From Candidatus Pelearchaeum sp. (GTDB lineage: Archaea > Thermoproteota > Nitrososphaeria_A > Caldarchaeales > Caldarchaeaceae), in assembly GCA_015520425.1 (NCBI GenBank), contig WAQC01000032.1, positions 1-43,497 of the forward strand: a DNA stretch of 43,497 bases, given 5' to 3'. Numbering within the stretch: position 1 is the stretch's first letter; each line of letters opens with the position of its first letter. The translations under genes and the position numbers were made by a program. The notes under the pieces were generated by a model. That model was not told the origin of the DNA, did no database searches, and saw only the letters and a program-made list of their open reading frames with translations. Of this stretch, positions 6,879 through 16,074 are shown piece by piece.

Positions 6879-9101
6879 ATGTACAAAATGCATAGCATTC
6901 GGGTGAGAGTCCTAGCATCGGTTATAGCCGCGTTGGTGGTTATGGTTGGTTTCCTTCCCTTTCAGCCTGCCTGGGCTGAGGATGAGCAGCTCCAAACACC
7001 CCTAGCCCAGCCTCTCCTCAAGCCTATTGAGGAGCTATTATCTGGGGGCGCTTTAAATAGGATACAGTTCTTCAGGGGAGACGATAGCTGGATTAGGGTG
7101 GGAGAGCAGTCGGCCGAGCCTGCGGGGGGAGCTAGGCCCTCGCAGCCCCTCGTATCAATACCCTACCGCTCACCGACAGCAAAGTTCAGCAGAAATGTCA
7201 TTCTAACATACGACCTAGGCGCAATACCATACCAAAACGAGCCGACAGTAGCGGTTAACCCACTAGACCCAGACCACGTGGTAGTGGGCGCTCACGACTA
7301 CGACACCCCGTGTGTGGTTTCCTATGTATCGTTTGACGGTGGGGAGACATGGCGCGGCCCGTTCCACGCAGACCTAGCCGTTGAAGACAGCTTCTGCTCA
7401 GACCCCGTTCTAGCGTTTGACCGCGATGGTAATGTGTATTATGCCTACCTATCAATAGGGACACGCCCACTGAGGGTTGGTCAGCTTCTGCTAGTAGCTG
7501 AGGTAAGCAGCGCTGTAGTATCAATCTCCCGCGACGGCGGGATAACGTGGGAAGGCCCATACATAGCATCAACAGGAATAGTAGAGCAAGGCCAGAACTC
7601 AGCCAGCATAACGTTCATAGACAAAATCTGGATGAACGTGGGCCCAGACCCATTCAACCCTGAGAGAGATAACATATACGTAACCTATACAGAGTTCAGG
7701 CTCATATACCCATTCCTAGACCAATACCCGTTCGTAGCGGCGCCAATCATTGAGGTCTCAATAAAGCTGGTCGTCTCCTATGATGGTGGGAAGACTTGGA
7801 CCAGGCCAGTCGCGGTCAGCCCAGTCTATAGATACCCTGCTGGTGAGCTTGATAGGCCAATAGTACAAGGTTCTAACATTGCGGTGGCCAAGGATGGGAC
7901 GTTATACATAGCGTATTATGACTCTATGTCCGACGGCCCATTTAAGGGCCTCTTCTCACCCTATGTGACGGTTTCCTACGATGGTGGCAGGAGCTTTGAG
8001 GGGCCTTATGCGGTGGTTCCAGGAGGGACGTGGGAGCAGGACTTCTTCCTAAAACCAACGTACTTCCGTTCATGGTCTTCCATGTTCCCCTTCATCGCAG
8101 TATCACCCAACAACAGCAAGGAGGTCTACATAGTTTTTGGAGCTTTAGGCGAGGCTGGTGGAGATAGGTCCGACGTATATTTCTCCAAATCAACTGACGG
8201 TGGGAAGACTTGGAGAGAGCCTAAACGCGTAAATGATGACTTGACGCTACGTAACCAGTTCTTCCCAACTTTAACCGTCTCGCCCAACGGGACCATACAT
8301 ATAATATGGGGCGATATGCGCGACGACCCAAACAACTATCGCTACCACATCTACTATACCAAGTCTGGTGATGGTGGGGAGACGTTTATGGAGAACTCCC
8401 GCGTCTCGGATTATCCCTCAAACCCTGGACGCGGGATTCCCATATTCATAGGCGACTACTTTGGAATAGCGGCCACGAATGAGGATGTGTATATTGTTTG
8501 GACTGACAGTAGGTCTGGGGAGGTTGGTGGGAGAAATCAGGACATCGCGTTTGCTCGTTTAAGAGCGATACCAAAGCCTTCAATAACATTAAGCCCGCCT
8601 GAGGGGCCTGCGGGCCAGACGATAACTATAATGGGGTTCAACTTCGCCCCAAGGCAGAGGGAGGTGTTTATTGAGGTTGATGGTGTGGTCATCTCCTCAG
8701 TACCAACAGATGACAGCGGCCGTTTTGTGGCGCAGATATTCATGCCCGTCTCTGGGGAGGGGGCGCATACCATACGCGCAATAGATGTGCTTGGAAACGT
8801 GGCTACAGCAAACTACTACTCTACCTTCGGCTTCAACACAATAGAAGACAGGATAGATTCCGTCATCAAGGAAATGGCTGGAAAACTAGAATCCATAAAA
8901 CCAGATAACCCACAAGCAGCTAACATTACTGTGTCAAAGATTGTTGATGAGGTTGTGAAGCGTATAGAGCCGTTGCTTGCCTCTCGTCAGGAGCCGCGAG
9001 ACTCTGGTATAACGCCAGCGTTTATAATATCCATCGCTGCCATGGTTATAGCTTTGGCCGCGCTTTTCATCGCTACGACGCGAGGTAGGAGCAGGTCATG
9101 A
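6879..9101 (+). CDS. Secreted Asp-box (BNR) beta-propeller protein, membrane-anchored
   Basis: This is a large surface protein of about 740 residues. A signal peptide (VLASVIAALVVMVGFLP, ending QPAWA) is followed by a propeller with six Asp-box turns: SFDGGETW, SRDGGITW, SYDGGKTW, SYDGGRSF, STDGGKTW and SGDGGETF. Next comes an IPT/TIG-like Ig domain starting SITLSPPEGPAGQTITIMGF. A helical segment and one C-terminal membrane helix (FIISIAAMVIALAALFIATT) close it. Asp-box propellers occur in sialidases and in non-catalytic proteins, and I cannot confirm a sialidase active site. An in-frame TTG lies at 6870, but GGAGG at 6872-6876 favours ATG 6879 or 6888. It overlaps the next gene by 4 bases (ATGA), so the two are probably translationally coupled. 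Confidence 0.82.
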   Translation: MYKMHSIRVRVLASVIAALVVMVGFLPFQPAWAEDEQLQTPLAQPLLKPIEELLSGGALNRIQFFRGDDSWIRVGEQSAEPAGGARPSQPLVSIPYRSPTAKFSRNVILTYDLGAIPYQNEPTVAVNPLDPDHVVVGAHDYDTPCVVSYVSFDGGETWRGPFHADLAVEDSFCSDPVLAFDRDGNVYYAYLSIGTRPLRVGQLLLVAEVSSAVVSISRDGGITWEGPYIASTGIVEQGQNSASITFIDKIWMNVGPDPFNPERDNIYVTYTEFRLIYPFLDQYPFVAAPIIEVSIKLVVSYDGGKTWTRPVAVSPVYRYPAGELDRPIVQGSNIAVAKDGTLYIAYYDSMSDGPFKGLFSPYVTVSYDGGRSFEGPYAVVPGGTWEQDFFLKPTYFRSWSSMFPFIAVSPNNSKEVYIVFGALGEAGGDRSDVYFSKSTDGGKTWREPKRVNDDLTLRNQFFPTLTVSPNGTIHIIWGDMRDDPNNYRYHIYYTKSGDGGETFMENSRVSDYPSNPGRGIPIFIGDYFGIAATNEDVYIVWTDSRSGEVGGRNQDIAFARLRAIPKPSITLSPPEGPAGQTITIMGFNFAPRQREVFIEVDGVVISSVPTDDSGRFVAQIFMPVSGEGAHTIRAIDVLGNVATANYYSTFGFNTIEDRIDSVIKEMAGKLESIKPDNPQAANITVSKIVDEVVKRIEPLLASRQEPRDSGITPAFIISIAAMVIALAALFIATTRGRSRS

Positions 9102-11653
9102 AGAGGATTTTGCAGGTAACTACGGCTATACTTCTGCTACTCCTACTATATCCCGTCTATGCGCAGGAATACAAGCCTCCCCACGACAATCCTGGCCCTG
9201 CGGTTGATGTTGTTAAGTTTAACGCCTTCGCGGAGGAGATAGCTCCCGCCGCGATAGAGCGCGGGGATGTGGATATTTATCTCTACAGTATGCGGGTCTC
9301 TCGCGTAATCCCACTTGAGCAGAGCCCCGACCTTAGGATAATCCGAGCTCCGTCGCTCTCGCTCTCAATACTCCTAAACCCAGCCCCATCAACAGAGAAG
9401 GAGTTTAACCCATTCTCAATACCAGAAGTAAGGCAGGCAGTCCAATACCTAATCAACCGCGATTACGTGGCTAGGGAGATATACAAAGGCAAGGCAGTCC
9501 CAATGGTTGCGCACATAAGCCCATTTGAGTATGATTATGTAACCATCTTTAACGTGGTGAAAGATTCGGGGATAAGATACGACCCTGAGCTTGCCAAGAG
9601 GATGATAAGCGACGCCTTAACCGCTGTTGGCGCCGTTATGCGGGATGGAAAGTGGTACTATAACGACAATCCTATTAGGGTTAAGTTTGTGATAAGAACC
9701 GAGGATGAGCGCCGCGAGATAGGTGACAGCCTCGCGGCCGAGCTTGAGAAGATAGGGTTTGAGGTTGAGCGCATCTACCACAGGTTCGCCGAGGCAATAC
9801 TGCGGGTTTACACGACAGACCCAGCCGAGTTCCAGTGGCATCTATACACCGAGGGCTGGGGGAAGGGCGCTCTAGAGAAATATGACTTCGGGACGATAAA
9901 CCAGATGTGCGCACCCTGGCTGGGCAACATGCCTGGATGGCGGGAGGTGGGGTACTGGCAATACGAGAACCCAGCGCTTGATGATATGGGCCAGAGGCTC
10001 TTTAAAGGAGAGTTCAGCAGCAAAGAAGAACGTGATAGACTCTATAGAGACATGACAAAGCTCTGCATTGAGGAGTCTGTAAGAATATGGGTTGCAACCG
10101 TCTTGACGAGCACGCCTATAGATAAGGACATGCAGGGGGTAACAGAGGACCTGGGTGCTGGCGCGCGTTCCTTATGGCTGCTCCGCGCGGCGTATCTACC
10201 TGGAAAGAACGAGCTTAAGGTAGGGCATCTCTGGGTATGGACACCCCGCACCGTCTGGAACCCTATCGGAGGATTTAACGACGTATACAGCGTAGATATC
10301 TGGCGGAACATCTACGACCCGCCTATAACGCGCCACCCATTCACAGGAATACCAATCCCCTTCAGAGCCGACTTCAAGGTGGAGACAGCAGGCCCAGACG
10401 GGAAGCTAGACGTACCAGGCGACGCCGTAATGTGGGACGCAGAGTCAAAGACATGGAAACCCGTAGAGGCTGGAACCAAGGCGGTGAGCAAAGTAACCTT
10501 TGACTATAGCAAGTACGTAAACGCGAAGTGGCATCATGGAATCAAGATAAGCATGGCGGATATACTGTATAGGATATACCAGATATTTGATATTGTTAAT
10601 GACCCGCTTAAGTCTAAGATAGAGTTTGCCCTAGCAGCTACTACGAAGCCTATACTTGAAACGTTTAAGGGATTTAGGGTGGTTGACGATTCTACGCTGG
10701 AGGTTTATGTTGATTTCTGGCATTTTGAGGAGAGCTACATAGCAGAGTACGCTGAGTTCTTCGGCGGGGCCATGCCTTGGGAGGTCTTAGCAGCGATGGA
10801 TGATGTGGTCTTCAACAAGAAGCTACTCATGTACAGCGACACTTCCGCTGCTAGATTTGGAGTGGAGCAGCTAAGCCTAGTTCTACGCGAGCATGCAACG
10901 CTGGTCAAGCGTTCTCTCACGGAGTTTCTAAGAGAAAAGACCTTCCCAGAAAACGTATTCACAGTAATGGGCAAGAAGTACGAGACGTTAGATGACGCTC
11001 TGAAGAGATACAACGCTGCGATAGAATGGTTTAACGAGCGCAGGCACATGGTAATAAGTAATGGCCCCTTCATGCTGAGCGTTTTTGACCCAGCAGCCCA
11101 GTATGCCGAGCTCCGCGCCTATAGAGACCCATCCTACCCATTCAAGCCAGGAAGCTGGTATTTCGGGAGCCCAGAAAGGGTTGAGGTGAGCCTGCTTGAG
11201 GACCAGATAAAGCTTGGAGACACGCCGACCATAGCTATTGAGGCACGAGGACCAGGCACCCTACGTGCTAAATACGTATTGCGGGACCCAGCGAGCGGCG
11301 AAGTGATGGCGGAGGGAGTTGTTGAGCTTAGGGCTGGTAGGCAAGACCTTAGGCTCGCAGCTCAAAACCTTAGGCCAGGCTTCTACCAGCTTAGCCTACT
11401 CCTCTTCAGCGAGGATATCTCGCTGGTTCAGGAGATAGAGGAGACGGTGGAAGCTGTGATACCGATGATGGAGGAGACTACAACGACGACAACCGAAGTG
11501 GCTTCGCCGACATTAACTCAAACAACTACAGCCGCTACTACGGCTGCGGTTGAAGGAGAGGGCGGAGTGCAGCTTACGTGGATAATCGCGGTGGTAGTGG
11601 TCGCGATAGCCGCTGTGGCTGCTGTCGTTATGCTGCGGAGACGTAGGGCTTAG
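9098..11653 (+). CDS. Family 5 (peptide-type) ABC substrate-binding protein, membrane-anchored
   Basis: The 851 residues begin with a signal peptide (ITTAILLLLLLYPVYAQ-like). The recognisable SBP_bac_5 parts appear in swapped order. The region usually in the second half of DppA/OppA proteins comes first (SIPEVRQAVQYLINRDYVAR, about 110-350). The usual first lobe follows (KWHHGIKISMADILYRIY, VDDSTLEVYVDFWHF, about 480-570). A beta-sandwich, a Thr-rich linker (ETTTTTTEVASPTLTQTTT) and a C-terminal membrane helix end the protein. From memory, similarly ordered long proteins exist in other archaea. No permease or ATPase gene is nearby. The likely ligand is an oligopeptide or oligosaccharide. It is coupled by ATGA overlap to the propeller gene. 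Confidence 0.78.
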   Translation: MKRILQVTTAILLLLLLYPVYAQEYKPPHDNPGPAVDVVKFNAFAEEIAPAAIERGDVDIYLYSMRVSRVIPLEQSPDLRIIRAPSLSLSILLNPAPSTEKEFNPFSIPEVRQAVQYLINRDYVAREIYKGKAVPMVAHISPFEYDYVTIFNVVKDSGIRYDPELAKRMISDALTAVGAVMRDGKWYYNDNPIRVKFVIRTEDERREIGDSLAAELEKIGFEVERIYHRFAEAILRVYTTDPAEFQWHLYTEGWGKGALEKYDFGTINQMCAPWLGNMPGWREVGYWQYENPALDDMGQRLFKGEFSSKEERDRLYRDMTKLCIEESVRIWVATVLTSTPIDKDMQGVTEDLGAGARSLWLLRAAYLPGKNELKVGHLWVWTPRTVWNPIGGFNDVYSVDIWRNIYDPPITRHPFTGIPIPFRADFKVETAGPDGKLDVPGDAVMWDAESKTWKPVEAGTKAVSKVTFDYSKYVNAKWHHGIKISMADILYRIYQIFDIVNDPLKSKIEFALAATTKPILETFKGFRVVDDSTLEVYVDFWHFEESYIAEYAEFFGGAMPWEVLAAMDDVVFNKKLLMYSDTSAARFGVEQLSLVLREHATLVKRSLTEFLREKTFPENVFTVMGKKYETLDDALKRYNAAIEWFNERRHMVISNGPFMLSVFDPAAQYAELRAYRDPSYPFKPGSWYFGSPERVEVSLLEDQIKLGDTPTIAIEARGPGTLRAKYVLRDPASGEVMAEGVVELRAGRQDLRLAAQNLRPGFYQLSLLLFSEDISLVQEIEETVEAVIPMMEETTTTTTEVASPTLTQTTTAATTAAVEGEGGVQLTWIIAVVVVAIAAVAAVVMLRRRRA

Positions 11654-12456
11654 TCTTTGATGGCTTTAGACAGCTCATCTATGTGGCTGATAACCACCAG
11701 ATAGACCTCCTCAATAAATTGATTTGCCTTCTGACTGTATTCATCCACCCCTGGCGGCTGTGAGAAGAGCCACTCGCAGAAAACGCGCAGGTTGTATGGA
11801 GCGTCTGGTCTTGAGAGGGTCCAGCTACAAAGGTCGCCCAACGGCCCCTGCTCATACGTCACATCTTGTGGGAATGACTCTATCCAGTCAAAGAACACGC
11901 CCAGAGAGGCGATTATCTTATCTACCGCTATGGCTAGTGAGGGGTCGCTTCTCGCAGCTATGTCGCGGGTTTCATTCCAGTGTCTTAGGGCTCCCTCGCG
12001 GTCGCTGGGGACATCGTTTCTCAGCCAGCTCAGTAGGACGCGGTCGTTGGATAGCTTCTCCAACGCGTTACTTATCCTGGCTATCTTAGCCTCTAGCTCT
12101 TTTACGCGGGAGTCCGACTCACCTAACTGCGTTTTAAGCTGAGCTAGCTCAGCCTCCTTCTCCTCCAGTACCTGCCTAGCCTCCTTCTCCGCCTGCTCAA
12201 CCTTGCTGAGAAGAGCCTTCAAGCTCTCCAGCTCTGAAGACAGGCTACTAACCTTATTCCTCTCCTCAACCAGCTGCTCGTTGAGGTTCGCTATCTCACC
12301 ATCCCTATCCCGTATCTGCTCTTCCAGCGATTTTATCACCTGCTGCTGCATCAAGTATGCTGATATGAATCCTCCAACGAAGAAGGTTATTGCTATGACT
12401 GCGGCTAGCGAGATTAGGATGAGCCTCTTCATGCGGCTAACACTGCCCTTTACCAC
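11650..12456 (-). CDS. Coiled-coil protein with N-terminal signal anchor
   Basis: The protein has 268 residues from GTG 12456, or 260 from the in-frame ATG at 12432, which begins MKRLILISLAAVIAI and looks the more natural signal-anchor start. One membrane helix is followed by a long heptad-type coiled coil (about 35-135, LEEQIRDRDGEIANLNEQLV and onward) and a globular helical domain of about 125 residues rich in Trp (LLSWLRN, LRHWNETRD, FFDWIESF). I do not recognise the domain. It converges with the substrate-binding protein gene (4-base overlap) and could be a surface spacer or scaffold. Function unknown. Confidence 0.7.
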   Translation of the reverse strand: MVKGSVSRMKRLILISLAAVIAITFFVGGFISAYLMQQQVIKSLEEQIRDRDGEIANLNEQLVEERNKVSSLSSELESLKALLSKVEQAEKEARQVLEEKEAELAQLKTQLGESDSRVKELEAKIARISNALEKLSNDRVLLSWLRNDVPSDREGALRHWNETRDIAARSDPSLAIAVDKIIASLGVFFDWIESFPQDVTYEQGPLGDLCSWTLSRPDAPYNLRVFCEWLFSQPPGVDEYSQKANQFIEEVYLVVISHIDELSKAIKD

Positions 12457-12491
12457 CTATTCACTTGATAATAACCATATTCCAAATAGGC

Positions 12492-13964
12492 TTAGGAGAA
12501 GCGGTTGAAAGCCTCCTCAAGCTCAGCCATAAACCTCTTATGCCATTCGGGGAACTTGGCGCTGCTCTCTGGATACTCTTTATAAAGGCTTATCAGCCTA
12601 CGGCTCTTATTAGCCGTGAACTGGAGACCACGCGCGAGCTGCGGCTCCTCCCTTATACGGCGTCTTAGCTCCCCATCAAACAAGACCCGTAGAAAGTTAT
12701 TGACACGCGGGAACTTCGGGTGTTCGCGCCTCTTTATGTGCTCAATATCATCCTGCGAGAGGAAGTATTTCATCCCGTAGCTTATCTTATCGTTGGTTAA
12801 TGTCTGGAGATAGCGGCGTAGGACTTCAAAACTAGCCATCTGGTAGCCGTATATATCTACATACTCCTTGTTGTAGCGCCAGAGCATCTCCTCCGATACG
12901 TCGTTTGCCTCCACAGCCTCTGCAACCACTCTGCCCAGGATTACGCTAGCATAGAGCGAAGGCCCTATGCCCCCCGCGTCTATTGGTCTGGGCATCCAAG
13001 CCGCGTCGCCAACTATTGCATAACCATTAGCGACCATACAATCGTTCTGCCGCCTCACTGGAACCTGCCAAGTGGCGTAGGTATTCCCAGAATCAAGCGG
13101 GCTCTGGGAAAGACGCGCATTCCTAATAACACGGTTAGCTCGGACATACTCATCTATCAATGTACGTAGAGTATCGTCTTTACCGAACATCCTATTACGT
13201 CTATCCAGACTCTTCTTCTGAACACCTAGGCCGATATTCACCTTATTCTCTCCCTTTGGAAACGTCCATGAGTAGCCGCCTGGAGCTAGGTACTGGTCTA
13301 AGTGGATTAGACAGTAGCGCGGGTCAAACCATGTTGGGTCGTCCTCCCCTATCTCAAACTCAAGAATATATCTACCCGTTGACTCCATGTCGTTGTCCTT
13401 ATCTATGTTGCGTTCAATCCAGCTCTTTATTGGTAGGTGAATCCTCAGGACTGAGGCCGAGCCCGATGCGTCTATGACCATCTTGGCAGTTTTTCTAAAT
13501 ACCGAGCCATCCCTAAGATTTATGCCCTCAACGCCTCTGATAAATCCATCCTCAACCAGTAAGCGCTTAGCATCAACCTGAAAAGCAAACTCAACACCAA
13601 ACTTCTCAGCATATTCCAACTGTTTCTGGGGCCATATCTTCCTATTCAGGAGATAGCCCTCTCCATCAAACAGAACCTTAACTTCGTGGTCTGGGGAATA
13701 GACCACAACGCCATCTACGTGGTGTTCTAGCTCTGGGCTGCTGTATGAGATGCCCAGATTTTCGCAGACATAGTCTAGGCTCTTCTTGCTTACAGCATCT
13801 CCACACGCCCAGCCAGACCTCGTCTTCTTCCCATATTCTGCGCGTGGGTTCCTGTCTATCAGTAGTATCCGTAGGTTTTGCTGCGAATACTTTGCTATAG
13901 CCATAGCCGTATGCGTCCCAGCAGGCCCGCCGCCCACCACTATCACATCATAATCGGTCTGCAT
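12492..13964 (-). CDS. Geranylgeranyl reductase family FAD-dependent oxidoreductase
   Basis: The 490-residue flavoprotein has the Rossmann dinucleotide site YDVIVVGGGPAGTHTAMAIA at the N-terminus and a GWACGDAVSKK segment. A second FAD motif lies near residues 315-345 (YAIVGDAAWMPRPIDAGGIG), typical of geranylgeranyl reductases and p-hydroxybenzoate-hydroxylase-like enzymes. In archaea this family saturates the double bonds of the isoprenoid chains of membrane lipids, which fits the G1P dehydrogenase gene in this window. It is longer than the usual 390-450 residues because of a C-terminal helical region of about 100 residues. Other polyprenyl or quinone side chains are possible substrates. 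Confidence 0.85.
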   Translation of the reverse strand: MQTDYDVIVVGGGPAGTHTAMAIAKYSQQNLRILLIDRNPRAEYGKKTRSGWACGDAVSKKSLDYVCENLGISYSSPELEHHVDGVVVYSPDHEVKVLFDGEGYLLNRKIWPQKQLEYAEKFGVEFAFQVDAKRLLVEDGFIRGVEGINLRDGSVFRKTAKMVIDASGSASVLRIHLPIKSWIERNIDKDNDMESTGRYILEFEIGEDDPTWFDPRYCLIHLDQYLAPGGYSWTFPKGENKVNIGLGVQKKSLDRRNRMFGKDDTLRTLIDEYVRANRVIRNARLSQSPLDSGNTYATWQVPVRRQNDCMVANGYAIVGDAAWMPRPIDAGGIGPSLYASVILGRVVAEAVEANDVSEEMLWRYNKEYVDIYGYQMASFEVLRRYLQTLTNDKISYGMKYFLSQDDIEHIKRREHPKFPRVNNFLRVLFDGELRRRIREEPQLARGLQFTANKSRRLISLYKEYPESSAKFPEWHKRFMAELEEAFNRFS

Positions 13965-13992
13965 CTTCTGCTACGCCTGGAATCACTGCAGG

Positions 13993-14000
13993 AATATAAA
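13993..14000 (-). promoter_or_regulatory. TATA box for geranylgeranyl reductase gene
   Basis: On the minus strand TTTATATT is centred 32-33 bases upstream of the ATG at 13964. It is an archaeal box A match and would give a leader of only a few bases. It lies just inside the 50-base gap after the M20 peptidase gene, so the reductase can be transcribed on its own. Confidence 0.5.
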
Positions 14001-14014
14001 TCTCTAACACATAC

Positions 14015-15373
14015 CTAACGACCTATCTTTTCGGCGAAACGCTTCATCAGCATCGCTAGATGTATTACTGAGCGTTCTAGGTCTTTGGCGGCTATGTTTT
14101 CGTTGGGTGCGTGGAAGTTTGAGCCTGGGTGTGATATGCAGTTGAGCATGGCTGAGGGTATGCCGAGCTGTATTAGATGCGACATAGGCCCAGTTCCTGG
14201 CACTGAGGGCCATGTGTTGGGGCTCACGCCATAAACCTCCCGCGCTGTTTCTTCCGCCGCCTTGACTATAGCCGCGTCTGGGTTTGAGCGCGCTGGGCTC
14301 TCCATAGCATAAACCCTAACTTCAAAATCTCCAAATCGTCTAAGATGACGCTTGAGGAGCGTGAGTATCTTTTCTGGCCTCTGGTCTGGGACTAGCCTGA
14401 AGTCTATCTTAACACTCGCGGTGCTGGGAACTATCGTCTTGGCTCCAGGCCCAGTGTATCCAGATACTAGGCCAGCTATATTGCATGTGGGGCTCATAAT
14501 GAGTTTCTCAACCAGTTTTACTCTGTTCTTCTCGGTCAGCCTATTAACGCTCAAGGATTGTCTGAGCTTATTCGCGTCAAGCCTGATTGAGCGTATGAGC
14601 TTAGCCTCCTTTTTGCTAGGTCTCCTAACATCGCGGTAGAATTCTTTTATCTTCACGCGGCCGTCTGAGCCGCGCAGCGTGTTAAGCGCCTGGACAAGCT
14701 GCCAGGCAGGGTTGGGTATGACAGGCGCATACATGGAATGTCTATCGCCTGAGCTTGTTCTAGCGCTAATCTCAACATAGAGAAGGCCTTTAACGCCCAG
14801 GTATAGGTTTGGGACGCCCTCATCAGATATGTCGCCAGCCTCCCATAGGCAGGCGTCTGCATTAAGCTCATCTTTATGCTCCTTGATGAAAGCGCCTAGG
14901 TTGGGGCTTCCAACCTCCTCCTCACCCTCAATAATCCACTTCAACGAAACGGGAAGCTCTCCATATGTGTGGCGCAGTAGCCTTACCGCAGTTAGGCGCG
15001 CAGCTATATCGCCTTTATTGTCCGCTACCCCCCTGCCGAAGAGGAAGCCGTCGCGCTCCACCAGCTTGAACGGGTCTGAGTTCCACTCCTCAAGAGGTTC
15101 AGGAGGCTGGACATCATAATGGTTGTACATGAGTATAGTCGGTCTATCATCAGAGCTGGTTATGGAGGCAACTATAACAGGCCTATCAGCGTCATAAACC
15201 TTAACATCAAACCCTTCGCGCTCAAGCATGTTTTTCACAAGCTCCGCGCATTCTCTGATACCCTCATTACGCGCGGAAACACTGGGCTGTTCTATGAGTT
15301 GCCTCAAATCGGAGTAAAGTAGGTCTCTTATGTTGTCAAGATGTGTAGATAGTTTTTCCAGTTCTTCGCCCAT
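14015..15373 (-). CDS. M20-family metallopeptidase (dipeptidase/deacylase)
   Basis: The 452-residue cytoplasmic protein is of the ArgE/DapE/ACY1/CPG2 type, a two-zinc hydrolase of peptides or N-acyl amino acids. Metal and catalytic motifs are present in order: ILMYNHYDVQP (His and Asp), FLFGRGVADNKGD (bridging Asp), IEGEEEVGSPN (general-base Glu and metal Glu), and HPGSNFHAPNENI (the C-terminal His). A dimerisation domain lies between, as in other M20 enzymes. The ATG follows a strong GGAGGGGG ribosome site by four bases. The sequence suits a broad-specificity dipeptidase; the exact substrate cannot be assigned. Confidence 0.9.
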   Translation of the reverse strand: MGEELEKLSTHLDNIRDLLYSDLRQLIEQPSVSARNEGIRECAELVKNMLEREGFDVKVYDADRPVIVASITSSDDRPTILMYNHYDVQPPEPLEEWNSDPFKLVERDGFLFGRGVADNKGDIAARLTAVRLLRHTYGELPVSLKWIIEGEEEVGSPNLGAFIKEHKDELNADACLWEAGDISDEGVPNLYLGVKGLLYVEISARTSSGDRHSMYAPVIPNPAWQLVQALNTLRGSDGRVKIKEFYRDVRRPSKKEAKLIRSIRLDANKLRQSLSVNRLTEKNRVKLVEKLIMSPTCNIAGLVSGYTGPGAKTIVPSTASVKIDFRLVPDQRPEKILTLLKRHLRRFGDFEVRVYAMESPARSNPDAAIVKAAEETAREVYGVSPNTWPSVPGTGPMSHLIQLGIPSAMLNCISHPGSNFHAPNENIAAKDLERSVIHLAMLMKRFAEKIGR

Positions 15374-15476
15374 TTAACCCCCTCCACCAAGCGGCTACAC
15401 ACCCTATTAAAAGACTCTCCCCCACGCTATTCCACCAAGCTAATATGAAGGGGAGTCGTAGCTGTTCTGGTCTGGT

Positions 15477-16064
15477 ATGGAGCAGGTTGAGCTACCAGAG
15501 CCTCGGGCCGTTGAGGTTGATAGTAGGAAAACCGCTCTGATAATAGTTGATATGCAGAACGATTTCGCTCACCCAAACGGGAGGCTGTTCGTCCCCACAG
15601 CACCAGCGACGATACCTGCGATAAAAGCGCTTCTGGACAAGGCTAGGAAGGCTGGCGTGATGATAGTCTATACACAGGATTGGCATGGCTATAATGACCC
15701 TGAGTTCAAGATATGGGGGGAGCATGCTGTGGCTAATACTTGGGGTGCTGAGGTAGTTGATGAGCTTAAGCCAGAGCCCAGCGATACTGTTGTTAAGAAG
15801 CTGAGGTATGACGCCTTCTATGGAACCCCGCTGGAGCATATACTGAGACTTGCTGGCGTGGAGAACTTGGTGATAGTGGGGACGGTTGCCAATATCTGCG
15901 TCTTACACACTGCGGGAAGCGCCGCTCTACGCTGGTTCAACATATACCTGCCAATAGACGGCATATCCGCACTGACGGACTTTGACATGAAGGCAGCAAT
16001 TAGGCAGGTCTCCTTCCTCTACCGAGGAACAATAACCAGAAGCGACCTGATAAGATTCGTATGA
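15477..16064 (+). CDS. pncA: Nicotinamidase / isochorismatase-family hydrolase
   Basis: The 195-residue hydrolase should convert nicotinamide to nicotinic acid. The triad is visible: Asp in IIVDMQNDFAHPNGR, Lys in VVKKLRYDAFYGT, and the nucleophile Cys in GTVANICVLHTAGSA. DWHGYNDPEF matches the metal-binding loop of nicotinamidases. The family also includes isochorismatases and other amidohydrolases. The next gene, 10 bases downstream, is nicotinate phosphoribosyltransferase, which strongly favours nicotinamidase: the two are consecutive steps of NAD salvage. Confidence 0.87.
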   Translation: MEQVELPEPRAVEVDSRKTALIIVDMQNDFAHPNGRLFVPTAPATIPAIKALLDKARKAGVMIVYTQDWHGYNDPEFKIWGEHAVANTWGAEVVDELKPEPSDTVVKKLRYDAFYGTPLEHILRLAGVENLVIVGTVANICVLHTAGSAALRWFNIYLPIDGISALTDFDMKAAIRQVSFLYRGTITRSDLIRFV

Positions 16065-16074
16065 GGTTAATGGG

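Noticed and set aside
6879..9101. Sialidase call for the Asp-box protein
   Set aside because: Asp-boxes are structural; I could not identify the sialidase Arg triad or Tyr/Glu pair, so only a propeller is claimed.
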